Below, piece after piece: positions 40,012 to 50,667 of a stretch of 64,000 bases of DNA (within the stretch, counting starts at the first letter, position 1; the number at the start of each line of letters is the position of its first letter). The notes beneath the pieces were generated by a model. That model ran no database searches. It was not told the DNA's origin and saw only the letters and a list, made by a program, of their open reading frames with translations. The stretch spans positions 2,428,501 to 2,492,500 of the forward strand of contig NC_058342.1 of the NCBI RefSeq assembly GCF_905475395.1, read 5' to 3'. The position numbers and the translations under genes are program-made. The DNA comes from Chrysoperla carnea (taxonomy: Eukaryota; Arthropoda; Insecta; Neuroptera; Chrysopidae).

Positions 40012-40591
40012 ATGCCGACCGATGAGCAATTAACAACTCAATTAAAAGTGTTGCGTGCTGAACAACTGCAATTGTTCACACGTCTTCAAAATTTGTATAC
40101 GAAAAGTAAAAAAGTCGCCAATCCTATAAATTTAAAAAATTAGATTAAAAACACTTTCTCAAACAAAAGATAGGTTTGAAACAATTGTTCGGGAAATAAA
40201 TCAAATAGAATTGACTTTAGATGAAAATTTCAATCCTGATTTTTCGACGATAGATTCCTTTGATGAAATTCTTTGTAACATTCAAAGTGTGGCTGATTTG
40301 ATTTCTGAGCCCGCAACTGCGACTTCTAGTTCTAGGCCAACGAATAAGGCAGGTTCTAGTGGGTTTTCAGCTAAAAGTATATCACGATTACCAAGAATTC
40401 CATTACCAGTTTTTGGTGGTGATATTAAAGAATGGCCTTCTTATTTTGAATTGTTCAAGTCTTTAATTGACGAAAATCAGGAACTGAAAACCGTAGATAA
40501 GGTTCATTATTTATTCGGTAGTTTATCTGGTACTGCAAAGAATATTTGTGGTGGATTAACTCCACCTGAAAGTAATTATTCAACAGTGTAA
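40012..40591 (+). pseudogene. BEL-2 Gag, N-terminal third, truncated
   Basis: It starts MPTDEQLTTQLKVLRAEQLQ and, after a frameshift near 40140, continues with RFETIVREINQIELTLDENF. It then shows the BEL gag signature LPRIPLPVFGGDIKEWPSYF and FELFKSLIDENQELKTVDKV, then HYLFGSLSGTAKN. The frame ends at 40591 where the tandem array starts. The nucleocapsid and all of pol are absent. Confidence 0.85.
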
Positions 40592-40656
40592 AAATTTTCT
40601 TAATAAATTATTTTAACTTTTAACTATATATGTGAAAATTTTCTTAATAAATATTT
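40590..40656. repeat. 43-bp tandem array, left part
   Basis: About one and a half copies of a unit containing AAAATTTTCTTAATAAAT and TTTAACTATATATGT. The same array continues at 48507-48745 beyond the inserted Gypsy element. Confidence 0.85.
40653..40656. repeat. Left target-site duplication ATTT of Gypsy-A
   Basis: ATTT precedes the LTR start and is repeated at 48507-48510. Confidence 0.75.
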
Positions 40657-41891
40657 TGTTACGATGTAACCGTTCATTAGTGTGAAGTTGTCTTTATATT
40701 CAACCATCTTGTGGTTAACACTAGCCTTCATATAGTTATTGGTCAATTAAACGTCAAAAATGTTAGGGTTTTTTTGTTCTTTTAAATAAATGTAGTGGGG
40801 AGAAAAATTTCATTAGATGGTTAAAAATAGAGAGACGACGCGCTCTTCTCTGGTGGACGGTCTCAGCGAACATATCACTGACATGCTAGGGGGATAATAC
40901 AATATGGCTTAGCAGATCACAACGTGGTTTGGTGTGTTAAAAAATAAAATAAATGGATTTTATATACTATGGTAAAACGTACTGTAAAATGAATATGAAT
41001 ACGATGTCTTGAAGGTACTGTAAATCTTTTCTTTTATTTGGCCGTGCTTGCATTGTTTATCGATCAATCCACGCTATGTCGAGGTAATTTTTAAATAATT
41101 TTTAAGTCGATACATACGTATCCATCGGTCCAAGGATGTTGCGAAATTGTTGTTTTTTTTTTTTAGATTCACAGCGCGAAAAGACGCTTAAATTATTTGT
41201 AATAATTACTTAAACACATTTTCAAGAAAAATCTAACACGTTCATTTAATGATGTTTTGTATGTTTGTGTCGCGGTTTTGCAACGGCAAACGTGTTAATC
41301 GTTTCGTTATTATACACTCTAGATTTTGTTAATAAATTTAGGTCGGTATATATTTTTTTAGTAAATTGTTAAAGTTTAATATGCGGTCAAGATTGTCGTA
41401 ACTTACCGTAAACGTAACATGTCGAGTCAGACCCATTAGTGGGGTTTATTAAAATAGTTTTGAAGATTATGTTATTAGAGTAGTTGATTATAACTTTGTA
41501 CATTAAGTTCGTGTAAAAATTGTTAATGCTTCATTATTATACGCGTTTCGATGTTGTGAATAAATTGTTACCGATCAAAATTAGTGGTACTTTATGATAC
41601 CTTTTTCAGATGTTGGCGATGTTGAGGTTGGCCTACATTGATGCATATTGGGGTTCCTTGACAAGGAATTAGATCAGCGATTAAACCCTCTGGGGATGGT
41701 TTTGGGTTCTATTACTCAATACCCTGCTTTGGGCCCGTTTTAACATCTGGTACTCGCTTATAATGTCGCTCAAACTCTGATTAATTAATTAATTAGTAAT
41801 CGTTTTCACCGCCTACAACACTTAATCAAATATAGTTTTATATCTCACAATTTCTTATATCTTAACCCCAGTCAAATTTATTTTCACTACA
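40657..41891 (+). repeat. Gypsy-A 5' LTR (1,235 bp)
   Basis: It contains two copies of the 230-bp internal repeat; landmark ATACACTCTAGATTTTG at 41312 and its counterpart ATACGCGTTTCG at 41539. The shared 3' part runs from the AGATGTTGGCGATG block to ACTACA. Confidence 0.93.
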
Positions 41892-41893
41892 TT

Positions 41894-41910
41894 TGGTAGC
41901 AAGCAGAAAA
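41894..41910 (+). other. Gypsy-A primer-binding site candidate
   Basis: TGGTAGCAAGCAGAAAA starts two bases after the LTR. TGG would pair with a tRNA CCA end. The tRNA was not identified. Confidence 0.6.
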
Positions 41911-42103
41911 AAATATGCATCAGTGGGTGCAACGTTGTCTCGTGTAGATTTTCTTTAATAATTTGCTATATATAAATGTTTTGAGTTTATTTTGCTTTTA
42001 CTTAACGCTTTGTTTATTTTTTTTATGAGGAAAAATTACATGGGTGGAGAATAGTACATAAAAAAAAAAAATTCGTTAGATAAGTCAACCAAAGGGAATC
42101 AAG

Positions 42104-43480
42104 ATGCCGGAATCAGCAAATGTTAGTATCGATGGAGAAACACGGAGATCTGTCACAGCAGTAACATTATTATTGGTTACTCAAAAGTTAGACACGCTAG
42201 TGGATTGCGTAAACCGGCTGACAGAAAATGTATCACAACAAACCAGCAATGTTTCTAAGATGAGTATTAAACATAGTTGTTCTTCTAACCTCGAAAATTC
42301 TTTAATTCGGACTTATCTACTCGCGTGCCAGTATTAAATATTCTTATTTCGACTTCCATAGTAGATTTCTGTATGGAAGTCGAGGATTTAATGACATTAA
42401 ATGTTCTTAAACAAGATATGATTTTAAAGTTTCTTACCTCAAAAATGTCGCCTGACTCTAGACAACTATGGGCTTCATTTATCATACAAGATTTGTCGTG
42501 GGTCGTTATTAGGCAGAGACTTTTGGCGTTGTTGTCCTCATCTGAGCTTCACCAATTGGTGGACAAAAATATTCGTAGAAAACAGAGTGTAAACGAAAAG
42601 TTTTTCACTTTCGCTTCCGATATTCGGAGGTACGCAAGGATACTCTGTCCTAAACTTAGTCCCGTTGAAGTTATTGAAATCATATTTTCACATTTGAATC
42701 ATTCAACCTTTGATCTCTTAAAGCTGTACCCTCAACCTAATAGCTATGATGAGTTAGAGAAACTCTGCGTTAAGGTTGAAGAAATTCAATCTCGCGTCAT
42801 TTGTCTCAAAAATCTGTTGAGATTTGTCTCAAAATTCTGAGCAGCCAAGTTTAAGTCCGTCCGTCTCTAATCCGTTAGGTCACACCCAGTTTGAATCGAA
42901 TGGTGTGCCAAAGGTCGAAGCTTTATTACGGTCGACTACAGATTCGTCTGCTTTACATGCCCAACCGGTCACGTGTAATTCTCATGAATGCACCTTTACT
43001 AATTTAAATTCATATTCGTCTCCGAACAGAAATTCGGTTCTCGACGGTAACGCCCCTCAGGCTATGTGTAGTTTTGAATGCTGCACCTTAAAGGGACATA
43101 ATTGCCCAAATAGGGTTCCGAACATGGTTTCGGCCCATACTTCAAACGCAAATTTGGTCTGTGGATCTGGCTACGGTTATTCTTGCGATCAAGGTAACTC
43201 ACAATTTTCGACTTCAGGTATTAATAAATCCAATTCATATGCTAATTGTAATCATAATTCTAATAATTCATAATCAAGTAATCGTCGGGTACTCACTTGT
43301 AGCTACTGTAAATTTAGAGGGCATCATATTTCAGAATACCGTAGAAGAAGGTATAATAATTCGCGTTTTTCGAATTCTAGGGTATCTAACCAGAATTCTT
43401 CCGTCGCAAATCAGAATCGTGAGCCCTTGGATCGCAATGTTTCTTTTGCCAGCTCCAATACACCGAATCCAAAAAACTAA
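42104..43480 (+). pseudogene. Gypsy-A Gag, broken by frameshifts
   Basis: The first frame starts MPESANVSIDGETRRSVTAV. After a shift near 42320 the capsid reads VLNILISTSIVDFCMEVEDL, SRQLWASFIIQDLSW, VNEKFFTFASDIRRYARILC and EVIEIIFSHLNHSTFDLLKL. A third frame (42824-43273) is a Ser/Asn-rich linker. A zinc-knuckle-like CSYCKFRGHHISEY follows near 43300, where the last Cys is changed to Tyr. The related minus-strand element at 54.8 kb has the intact form CAYCKASDHHISDC. The reading order and homology to that copy support gag. Confidence 0.8.
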
Positions 43481-43539
43481 TTACTGAACCTCGACATGTT
43501 CAAACAAAACTTCCGTTAGTCTACCTCTCATTTTACAAT

Positions 43540-45366
43540 TCTCCAATTCTCACGTTGCTCGATTCAGGTAGCACTTTAAATTTAATCACTGCAAGATGTC
43601 TTCAAAAAATTTTTGATCCCCGTAGAATAAAAATTCAAGTAGCTGAAATCGAAGCGTATTTGCCTGGTGCTTTATCTTTAAAGCTGAACAAATTTTGTCT
43701 TTTACATTTTAAATTAGATTCGTATTCATGGACTGCTAAATTCTTTATTACCGAATTTTTACCTTACGACGTAATTATTGGGTCCAATACACTGTCTACA
43801 TGCGGTATTTTGTTAGATTTTTCAATTTCACGGGTCAAATTCTCATTCAATCTTGCTGTATCCATTCCGTTCGAAAAACAAAAGTTTCTTCAAAACTCAA
43901 TCGCGGTCATTACGGAATTTAAGGCTGAATTAAACGAGTTACAAAGAAAGCGGCTTAACAATATTATAAGTAGTTATCCTATGGTACTTACCAAAACTCC
44001 CGGACGAGCTAGAAATTATGAGTACAAAATTATCCTAAAAGATTTTGAACCCGTCAGGAAGGGTCCATACTATTTGCCTCCCGACAAGCTACCTTTATTA
44101 GAAGAACATATTAATGAATTAGTAGAATCGGGTATATTATTCCCGTGTCAGAGTCAATACGCCTCACCAGTGTTTTTCGTAGCTAAGCAGTCGGGTGGTG
44201 TTACGTTATGCGCAGATTATCGTTTTTTAAATACCAAAATTCAGTTTGATCCGTTTAGTGCATGTAAAATGAACACAATCTTTAATAGTCTAGGATCCGC
44301 AAAGTACTTTTCTATATTTTATCTAAATCAATCGTTTTACCAAATTCCGTTAAGCCAGGACTCGCGCCATATTACAGCAATCATTACGCAGGTGGGTCAG
44401 TATGCTTTTTCAGTGTTGCCTTTTGGTTTAGTAAATTCCGCTCAAGGTTTAAATAGATATCTAGTCAGAGAATTCGCTCAGTTTAGAAAAGAGCAATTTT
44501 TTTTACAATATTATGATGATTTAATCATCTATAGTTCATCCTTGGACCAACATTTATCTCAAATTAATAGAGTTTTGTCAAAGTTCAAAGAATTGAACTT
44601 AACAGTGAACCCGGATAAAGTTAAGCTATGTATGACTCGTTTAAAACTTTTGGGCCATGTCGTTTCAAATCAAGGTCAAGTTCCCGATCCTGATAAATGT
44701 GCAGCGATTATAAATTTATCATTTCCTAGAAAGCTAAAAGATTTACAAAAATTTATTGGTATGTGTGCCTTCTACTCAAAATTTATCCCAAATTTTAGCA
44801 CAATAGTCGCACCCTTGAACGCTCTTAAAAAGAAAAACGTAAAATTCATTATAGAATCTGTACATTATGAATCGTTTGAAAAGTTAAAAAAGGAATTAAT
44901 TTCGCCCCCATTATTAAGATTTCCTGACTTTAAAAGAAAGTTTATTTTGACCACGGACGCTAGTTCCAAAGGTATTGCTGGCACATTAAGCCAAGATTTT
45001 GACGATGGCAGGCATCCCATAGAATTTTTTTCTAGAAGACTCCAAAACGCTGAGTTTAGATATTGTGCTCATGAACTTGAATTGTTGGCAGTCGTAAAAT
45101 CTTTAGCTCATTTCAAAGATTATCTTTTGGAGAGAGAATTCGTCCTTGAAACTGACGCAAGGTCATTAATTTGGATTTTCAAGCAACCACAAGCTTTCAA
45201 TAAACTTTCACGCTGGATCCTCCAGATGTCACGTTTTAACTTTACCCCGATTCACGTTCGCGGACAAGACAATTTTGTGAGTGACGCTCTGTCACGCTTG
45301 TTTGATGTTAATGATAAAAATGTTAAAGAGGAAGTATTTCAGAATCTGACCCAGTGGCTTTATTAA
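43540..45366 (+). CDS. Gypsy-A Pol: protease, reverse transcriptase, RNase H
   Basis: The open frame has about 600 codons. The protease active site reads LLDSGSTLNLITARCL near 43556. The RT has SGILFPCQSQYASPVFFVAK, LCADYRFLNTKIQFDP, SVLPFGLVNSAQGLNRYL and the catalytic QYYDDLIIYS near 44510. Motif A reads FSIFYLNQSFYQI, whereas the related copy at 52.9 kb has YSGLDMSSSFYQI. The catalytic Asp is therefore replaced by Tyr, and this RT should be inactive. RNase H follows with LTTDASSKGIAGTLSQ, HELELLAVVKSLAHFKDYLL and LETDARSLIWIFKQ. The frame ends at 45366 and the linker to integrase continues in another frame. Confidence 0.9.
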   Translation, partial: SPILTLLDSGSTLNLITARCLQKIFDPRRIKIQVAEIEAYLPGALSLKLNKFCLLHFKLDSYSWTAKFFITEFLPYDVIIGSNTLSTCGILLDFSISRVKFSFNLAVSIPFEKQKFLQNSIAVITEFKAELNELQRKRLNNIISSYPMVLTKTPGRARNYEYKIILKDFEPVRKGPYYLPPDKLPLLEEHINELVESGILFPCQSQYASPVFFVAKQSGGVTLCADYRFLNTKIQFDPFSACKMNTIFNSLGSAKYFSIFYLNQSFYQIPLSQDSRHITAIITQVGQYAFSVLPFGLVNSAQGLNRYLVREFAQFRKEQFFLQYYDDLIIYSSSLDQHLSQINRVLSKFKELNLTVNPDKVKLCMTRLKLLGHVVSNQGQVPDPDKCAAIINLSFPRKLKDLQKFIGMCAFYSKFIPNFSTIVAPLNALKKKNVKFIIESVHYESFEKLKKELISPPLLRFPDFKRKFILTTDASSKGIAGTLSQDFDDGRHPIEFFSRRLQNAEFRYCAHELELLAVVKSLAHFKDYLLEREFVLETDARSLIWIFKQPQAFNKLSRWILQMSRFNFTPIHVRGQDNFVSDALSRLFDVNDKNVKEEVFQNLTQWLY

Positions 45367-46576
45367 ATACGTTAGTTCATTATACTCCGCAAGGGTATTT
45401 ATCAGTACGTGAAGCTCAAAGGCTTTCAGAATATTGTAGTTCCGTTTACGCTGACATAAAGTCAGGCAAAAATGTTAAAAACTTCTTTATTCGTGATGGT
45501 TTACTTTGTCGTTTCGTCGGAAAAAATCGTAACAAAAGAATCGTGTTACCGAATACCATGTTGAGTTTTGTTCGGGAATATTTTCACTCTACTATGCACC
45601 ATGGTACGTTAAAAACCTACCGGGACATCGCAAAAAGATTTTGGTCTCCTGAATTGTTTAAAACTGTAAAAACTTTTGTGAGTGAGTGTAGGGTATGTGC
45701 GCTTCTAAATCGTCGAACTTAAATAGTGCTCCAAATCTGGCTTTAATACCTCCAAATGAAGTGTGGTCCCATTTGTATATAGACTATATTGGTCCCCTAA
45801 TTACATCTACTGATTCTTCCCGTTTTATTTTAGTGGTTGTTGATGGATTTTCCAAATATGTCGTAGCAAAAGCTACACGAAGATCAACTGCGGATGTTAC
45901 TACCGCTGTCTTAAGAGAAATTTTCTTACAATATGGTTTTCCTAAGTTATTAACATCAGACAACTGCAACGGATCGGCTTTTAGAGCACAGAAGCTTGCA
46001 GATTTTTTAATGGCTCATGGAGTAAAAGCAATTTTTACATCAAATTATAATCCCAAAAGCAATATGAGTGAACGTAATAACCAAAATATTAAGACGAATT
46101 TAACAGCTATAATGAAGGAGTATGGCTTACAACATAAGATGTGGAGTAATATGCTTCCATACGTCGTATATAATTATAATCGTACATTCCACAACACGAT
46201 TCAATGTACGCCGGCGGTTGTGTTTTTTGGCAGAGAATTGTACACTTCACTGGATCTCGCACTCAATATTGATTTATGTGACGAAAAGCCGGACTTAAAT
46301 TTTGTAAAAAAAAACCTTAAAGAGTATTTTGTAAAAAAATCAAAGCCAACTCTCGATTACGCATCCAAGTTTAAATTAAACCAATTAGTTATGTTGAAGA
46401 ATCATGCGTTGACATCAACAACGGAACGGGATAAGAAATTCATGGATAAATACAGTGGTCCTTATAAAATCGTTAGATTCACAAAACCAGTTTCTGTGGA
46501 ACTTCAAGAAATCGGCTCGGAAAATGTTAAAAAGTCGCACATCCAATATATCAAGCCCTACGGAAGTGGTAGCTAA
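45354..46576 (+). pseudogene. Gypsy-A integrase, split by a frameshift
   Basis: The first frame (45354-45722) contains the linker (YTPQGYLSVREAQRLSEYC) and the His/His/Cys/Cys zinc region (HSTMHHGTLKTYRDIAKRFW to CRVCALLN). The second (45695-46576) has the catalytic core with HLYIDYIGPL, LLTSDNCNGSAFRA and NMSERNNQNIKTNL, the Asp-Asp-Glu triad. It continues with YNRTFHNTIQCTPAVVFFGR and a C-terminal region ending SHIQYIKPYGSGS. The frames overlap at 45695-45722. The core residues are intact. Confidence 0.88.
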
Positions 46577-46721
46577 TAAACATAAGTTATTTAACTAATT
46601 AAGCTCCTTCAGAGACATTATCAGTTAATTTTCTTTACCTAATAAGTTTAAATATAAATTTTTGTGTTTTGATTCACAATGCAAGCAAGACCGAGCATAT
46701 GCACTAAAAAGAGGAATACAC

Positions 46722-46757
<36 letters not shown>

Positions 46758-46806
46758 AAAAATTTTGTTTCTCCCAAAAATTTTTTTTCCCTTAGGCCGC
46801 TTGGGA
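46577..46806 (+). other. Gypsy-A 3' untranslated region with (TA)n
   Basis: Between integrase stop and 3' LTR. It contains a (TA)n run at 46727-46752 and poly-A/T. The bases GGCCGCTTGGGA before the LTR occupy the polypurine-tract position but are only partly purine. Confidence 0.6.
46727..46752. repeat. (TA)n microsatellite
   Basis: Thirteen TA units in the Gypsy-A 3' region. Confidence 0.9.
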
Positions 46807-48506
46807 TGTTACGATGTAAACGTTCATTAGTGTGAAGTTGTCTTTATATTCAACCATCTTGTGGTTAACACTAGCCTTCATATAGTTATTGGTCAATTAA
46901 ACGTCAAAAATGTTAGGGTTTTTTTGTTCTTTTAAATAAATGTAGTGGGGAGAAAAATTTCATTAGATGGTTAAAAATAGAGAGACGACGCGCTCTTCTC
47001 TGGTGGACGGTCTCAGCGAACATATCACTGACATGCTAGGGGGATAATACAATATGGCTTAGCAGATCACAACGTGGTTTGGTGTGTTAAAAAATAAAAT
47101 AAATGGATTTTATATACTATGGTAAAACGTACTGTAAAATGAATATGAATACGATGTCTTGAAGGTACTGTAAATCTTTTCTTTTATTTGGCCGTGCTTG
47201 CATTGTTTATCGATCAATCCACGCTATGTCGAGGTAATTTTTAAATAATTTTTAAGTCGATACATACGTATCCATCGGTCCAAGGATGTTGCGAAATTGT
47301 TGTTTTTTTTTTTAGATTCACAGCGCGAAAAGACGCTTAAATTATTTGTAATAATTACTTAAACACATTTTCAAGAAAAATCTAACACGTTCATTTAATG
47401 ATGTTTTGTATGTTTATGTCGCGGTTTTGCAACGGCAAACGTGTTAATCGTTTCGTTATTATACACTCTAGATTTTGTTAATAAATTTAGGTCGGTATAT
47501 ATTTTTTTAGTAAATTGTTAAAGTTTAATATGCGGTCAAGATTGTCGTAACTTACCGTAAACGTAACATGTCGAGTCAGACCCATTAGTGGGGTTTATTA
47601 AAACAGTTTTGAAAACTTGTGTTGGTAGCGCAGTTTATTATAACGCTTTTATTTTAAGTTTATGTAAAACGTATTAAACGTTTCATTATTATACGCTCTA
47701 GATTTTGTTAATAGATTTTAGGTCGATATATATATTTTTAGTAAATTGCTAAAGTTTAATTTTTGGTTAAGATTGCGATTAATTTACAGTAAACGTAATA
47801 CGTCACGTCGAACTCATTTGTTAAGTTTTTTTTGGATAGTTTTGAAAAATTATGTTAGTATCGTAGTTCATTATAACGTCGTTATTTTTAAGCTAATGTA
47901 AAACGTGTCGAACGTTTCACTATTATACACTCTAGATTTTGTGATAAACTTTATGTCGATATATATATTTTATTAAATTGTTAAGGTTTAATATTTGGTT
48001 GAGATTGTCTCTAAATTATAGTAAACGCAACATTTTGAGGTGAATTCATTTTGTTGAGTTTTATTAAAATAGTTTTGAAGATTATGTTATTAGAGTAGTT
48101 GATTATAACTTTGTACATTAAGTTCGTGTAAAAATTGTTAATGCTTCATTATTATTCGCGTTTCGATGTTGTTAATAAATTGTTACCGATCAAAATTAGT
48201 GGTACTTTATGATACCTTTTTCAGATGTTGGCGATGTTGAGGTTGGCCTACATTGATGCATATTGGGTTTCCTTGACAAGGAATTAGATCAGCGATTAAA
48301 CCCTCTGGGGATGGTTTTGGGTTCTATTACTCAATACCCAGCTTTGGGCCCGTTTTAACATCTGGTACTCGCTTATAATGGCGCTCAAACTCTGATTAAT
48401 TAATTAATTAGTAATCGTTTTCACCGCCTACAACACTTAATCAAATATAGTTTTATATCTCACAATTTCTTATATCTTAACCCCAGTCAAATTTATTTTC
48501 ACTACA
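46807..48506 (+). repeat. Gypsy-A 3' LTR (1,700 bp), four internal repeat units
   Basis: The landmark of the internal repeat falls at 47461, 47691, 47925 and 48154, spacings of 230, 234 and 229 bp. The middle two units are diverged from the outer ones and absent from the 5' LTR. The left LTR passes from unit 1 directly into sequence matching the end of unit 3 at a shared TTATTAAAA. Confidence 0.93.
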
Positions 48507-48745
48507 ATTTTAATTTTTAACTATATATGTAAAAATTTTCTTAATAAATATTTTAATTTTTAACTATATACGTAAAAATTTCTTAATAAATATTTTAACT
48601 TTTTAACTATATATGTAAAAATTTTCTTAATAAATATTTTAATTTTTAACTATATATGTAGAAATTTTCTTAATAAATTATTTTAATCTTTAACTATATA
48701 TGTAAAAATTTTCTTAATAAATTATTTAAATTTTTAACTATACGT
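48507..48745. repeat. 43-bp tandem array, right part (about six units)
   Basis: Units carry ATTTTAATTTTTAACTATAT and AAAATTTTCTTAATAAAT with single-base variants. The Gypsy-A target duplication ATTT at 48507-48510 lies in the first unit. Confidence 0.9.
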
Positions 48746-50667
48746 GCAAAGAAAAAAAAATACAACATGAAAACGATATCATTAACATTTACAAAGACAA
48801 AGAAAAAAAAAACAAATTACACCTCTTACATTTTTTTTTTAGAGGGTCAAAAAGAAAATATTATGTCAATTGACAAAAACAAATTACTTTAAAAAGAAGG
48901 AAATTATTTTTACAGGTATGTCTTCATCAAACCTGATTTACAATTTTAATTATAAAATTCAAAAAAAATTTTGTTTTAAAATTACAGAATGCGTTGATTT
49001 CCTACTTTTCCATATACAAACTTACTTAACAAAGAAAAACCTAAATTATTGCACTCGTTACATGATCGTTTATCGTTATATTTAAAATTTAGATTAGGAG
49101 TTAATTCGCACCACTACATTAAACCATCTTCATGCCAATTTTCTCTTCATATATATTGCTGATGCAAATAAAATTCCAGAGTACACCTGTTAATAGCACT
49201 TAGAAAATCATACACTAGGCAAATTACAAATTAATGTGTCCATCACCATATAAGTAATTAAACATTCAAAACGTTTTTCAATGCCCAGGCAAAACAGTTA
49301 TAAGCAATGTTATATCGATTGCATAAAAATTGACGCCAACATCCAATTACGAATACAAATACGTAGTATCGTCATAAGTTGTTTATTGTGAAAAGAAATA
49401 TACAAAATCTTCCATCGAATTTTGTGTTTCCAAATATAATTATGCATTATCACATTTTGTAAAACTTAATAGTCCATCTCCATAAACAAACATAATTTGT
49501 GCCATAAGCGTATGAAATTTCAATTCGTTATCTATAGCAGTATGTACTTTCAGATTTCTGTATTATCGACAACCATATTTGTGTCAATGACATTTAAGAA
49601 AAATCAGGTGATGTTAAATACAACACAGTTTTTGAAAAAATTAGATGATTTAGTTATTTGTTATTAAAGTATAATTATTAGAGTGCGAAAATTTAAAAGA
49701 ACATAAATTCGGTCAAGTCCTTTCCCTTCTTTGGATGAAAATTATTTTATTCATTTGAGTACTACTAAAGTGTATTAAAATTATAAACATTGTATTCGTT
49801 CAAATACACCAACCTATACAAAAAATATTTTTTTTTTTTTTTTAAGAAACGGTAAGTTCCAAGAAAAAGAAAAAGACTTGATTTTTATAATAAGTTTTTT
49901 ACATTATGCAATAAACACATTTAATTTGTAGGAATTCAAACAAAAGGAAAAATCAAAATTGACAAAAAAAAATTATATATACTAGATGTTATGCGAATTT
50001 TCCGCTCATTCTACTAGGAACATAAACAATTTATCGAAAGAAACCTTTACTCTAACAAACAAAAGTTTTTTCTTTTTATTTTTTTTAAAGAAAAATACAT
50101 TCGCGGTAATAGGCAAAATTTCTTCAGATTCTATTTAACCAAAAGATAATATTACGGATCTATATGGAAAATTCTAGTATAATATATTATAAGTCACCAA
50201 TTATTAGAAAATATAACAATAATCATCAAATAAATTATAATTGCTGATAGGTAATGATTTAAACAATTTAATATTTATTGTTTGTAATATATGTTTTATA
50301 AGTTGTTAAATAATTATTTTCATTTCAGTTTTAGGTTATGTTTATGGTAATTTACTTCATATACACAATTGTGAGAGCATAATTCACAAAATAATCCAAA
50401 TTCATTAGTATTATAATCAGAAAAGAGGAAAAGAAAAAAAATTACTAAAATCACAAAGGATATATAAAAAAAGTATGCACACAGCAAATTTAATCGGGAG
50501 CCAATGATGAAACATGGTATAAATTTTACGAAAAAATTAAAGTTTGAAAAATTTTAATATTAAATAATGAAATAACGGCAAGATATACAAACTTCACCCA
50601 ACCAGACGATCCAAATTGTCATTAAGAATAAAGTAATTTATAAATAGCTCAATAAGTTTTCATTCAT
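48746..50667. other. AT-rich region without recognised gene
   Basis: Very AT-rich, with poly-A/T runs and no frame with family resemblance. The part near 50,600 is the 3' untranslated region of the minus-strand Gypsy-B, whose 3' LTR might lie here. I could not find a repeated partner beyond 54.9 kb to prove it. Confidence 0.4.

Larger units (their letters stand above)
38726..40656 (+). mobile_element. BEL/Pao element BEL-2, 5' part only
   Basis: The LTR-like start TGTTGGGGCCGTCGC at 38726 resembles the plus-strand start of the complete BEL (TGTTGGGGCGATGG). Gag is read on the plus strand from 40012. The element is cut after the first third of gag at 40591, where a 43-bp tandem array begins. 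The 3' end of the LTR and the PBS are not defined. A 300-bp segment (about 39290-39620) recurs at the end of the window. Confidence 0.65.
40657..48506 (+). mobile_element. Full-length Ty3/Gypsy element (Gypsy-A) with unequal LTRs
   Basis: The 7,850-bp element is bounded by LTRs starting TGTTACG and ending ACTACA and flanked by ATTT. The 5' LTR is 1,235 bp and the 3' LTR 1,700 bp. The difference is due to an internal repeat of about 230 bp, present twice and four times. Elsewhere the LTRs are nearly identical, with a few substitutions seen. Gag, protease, RT, RNase H and integrase follow the plus strand. Frameshifts in gag, before the integrase zinc region and at 45720, plus a changed RT motif A residue, make this copy inactive. 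It is inserted in a 43-bp tandem array. Confidence 0.93.
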
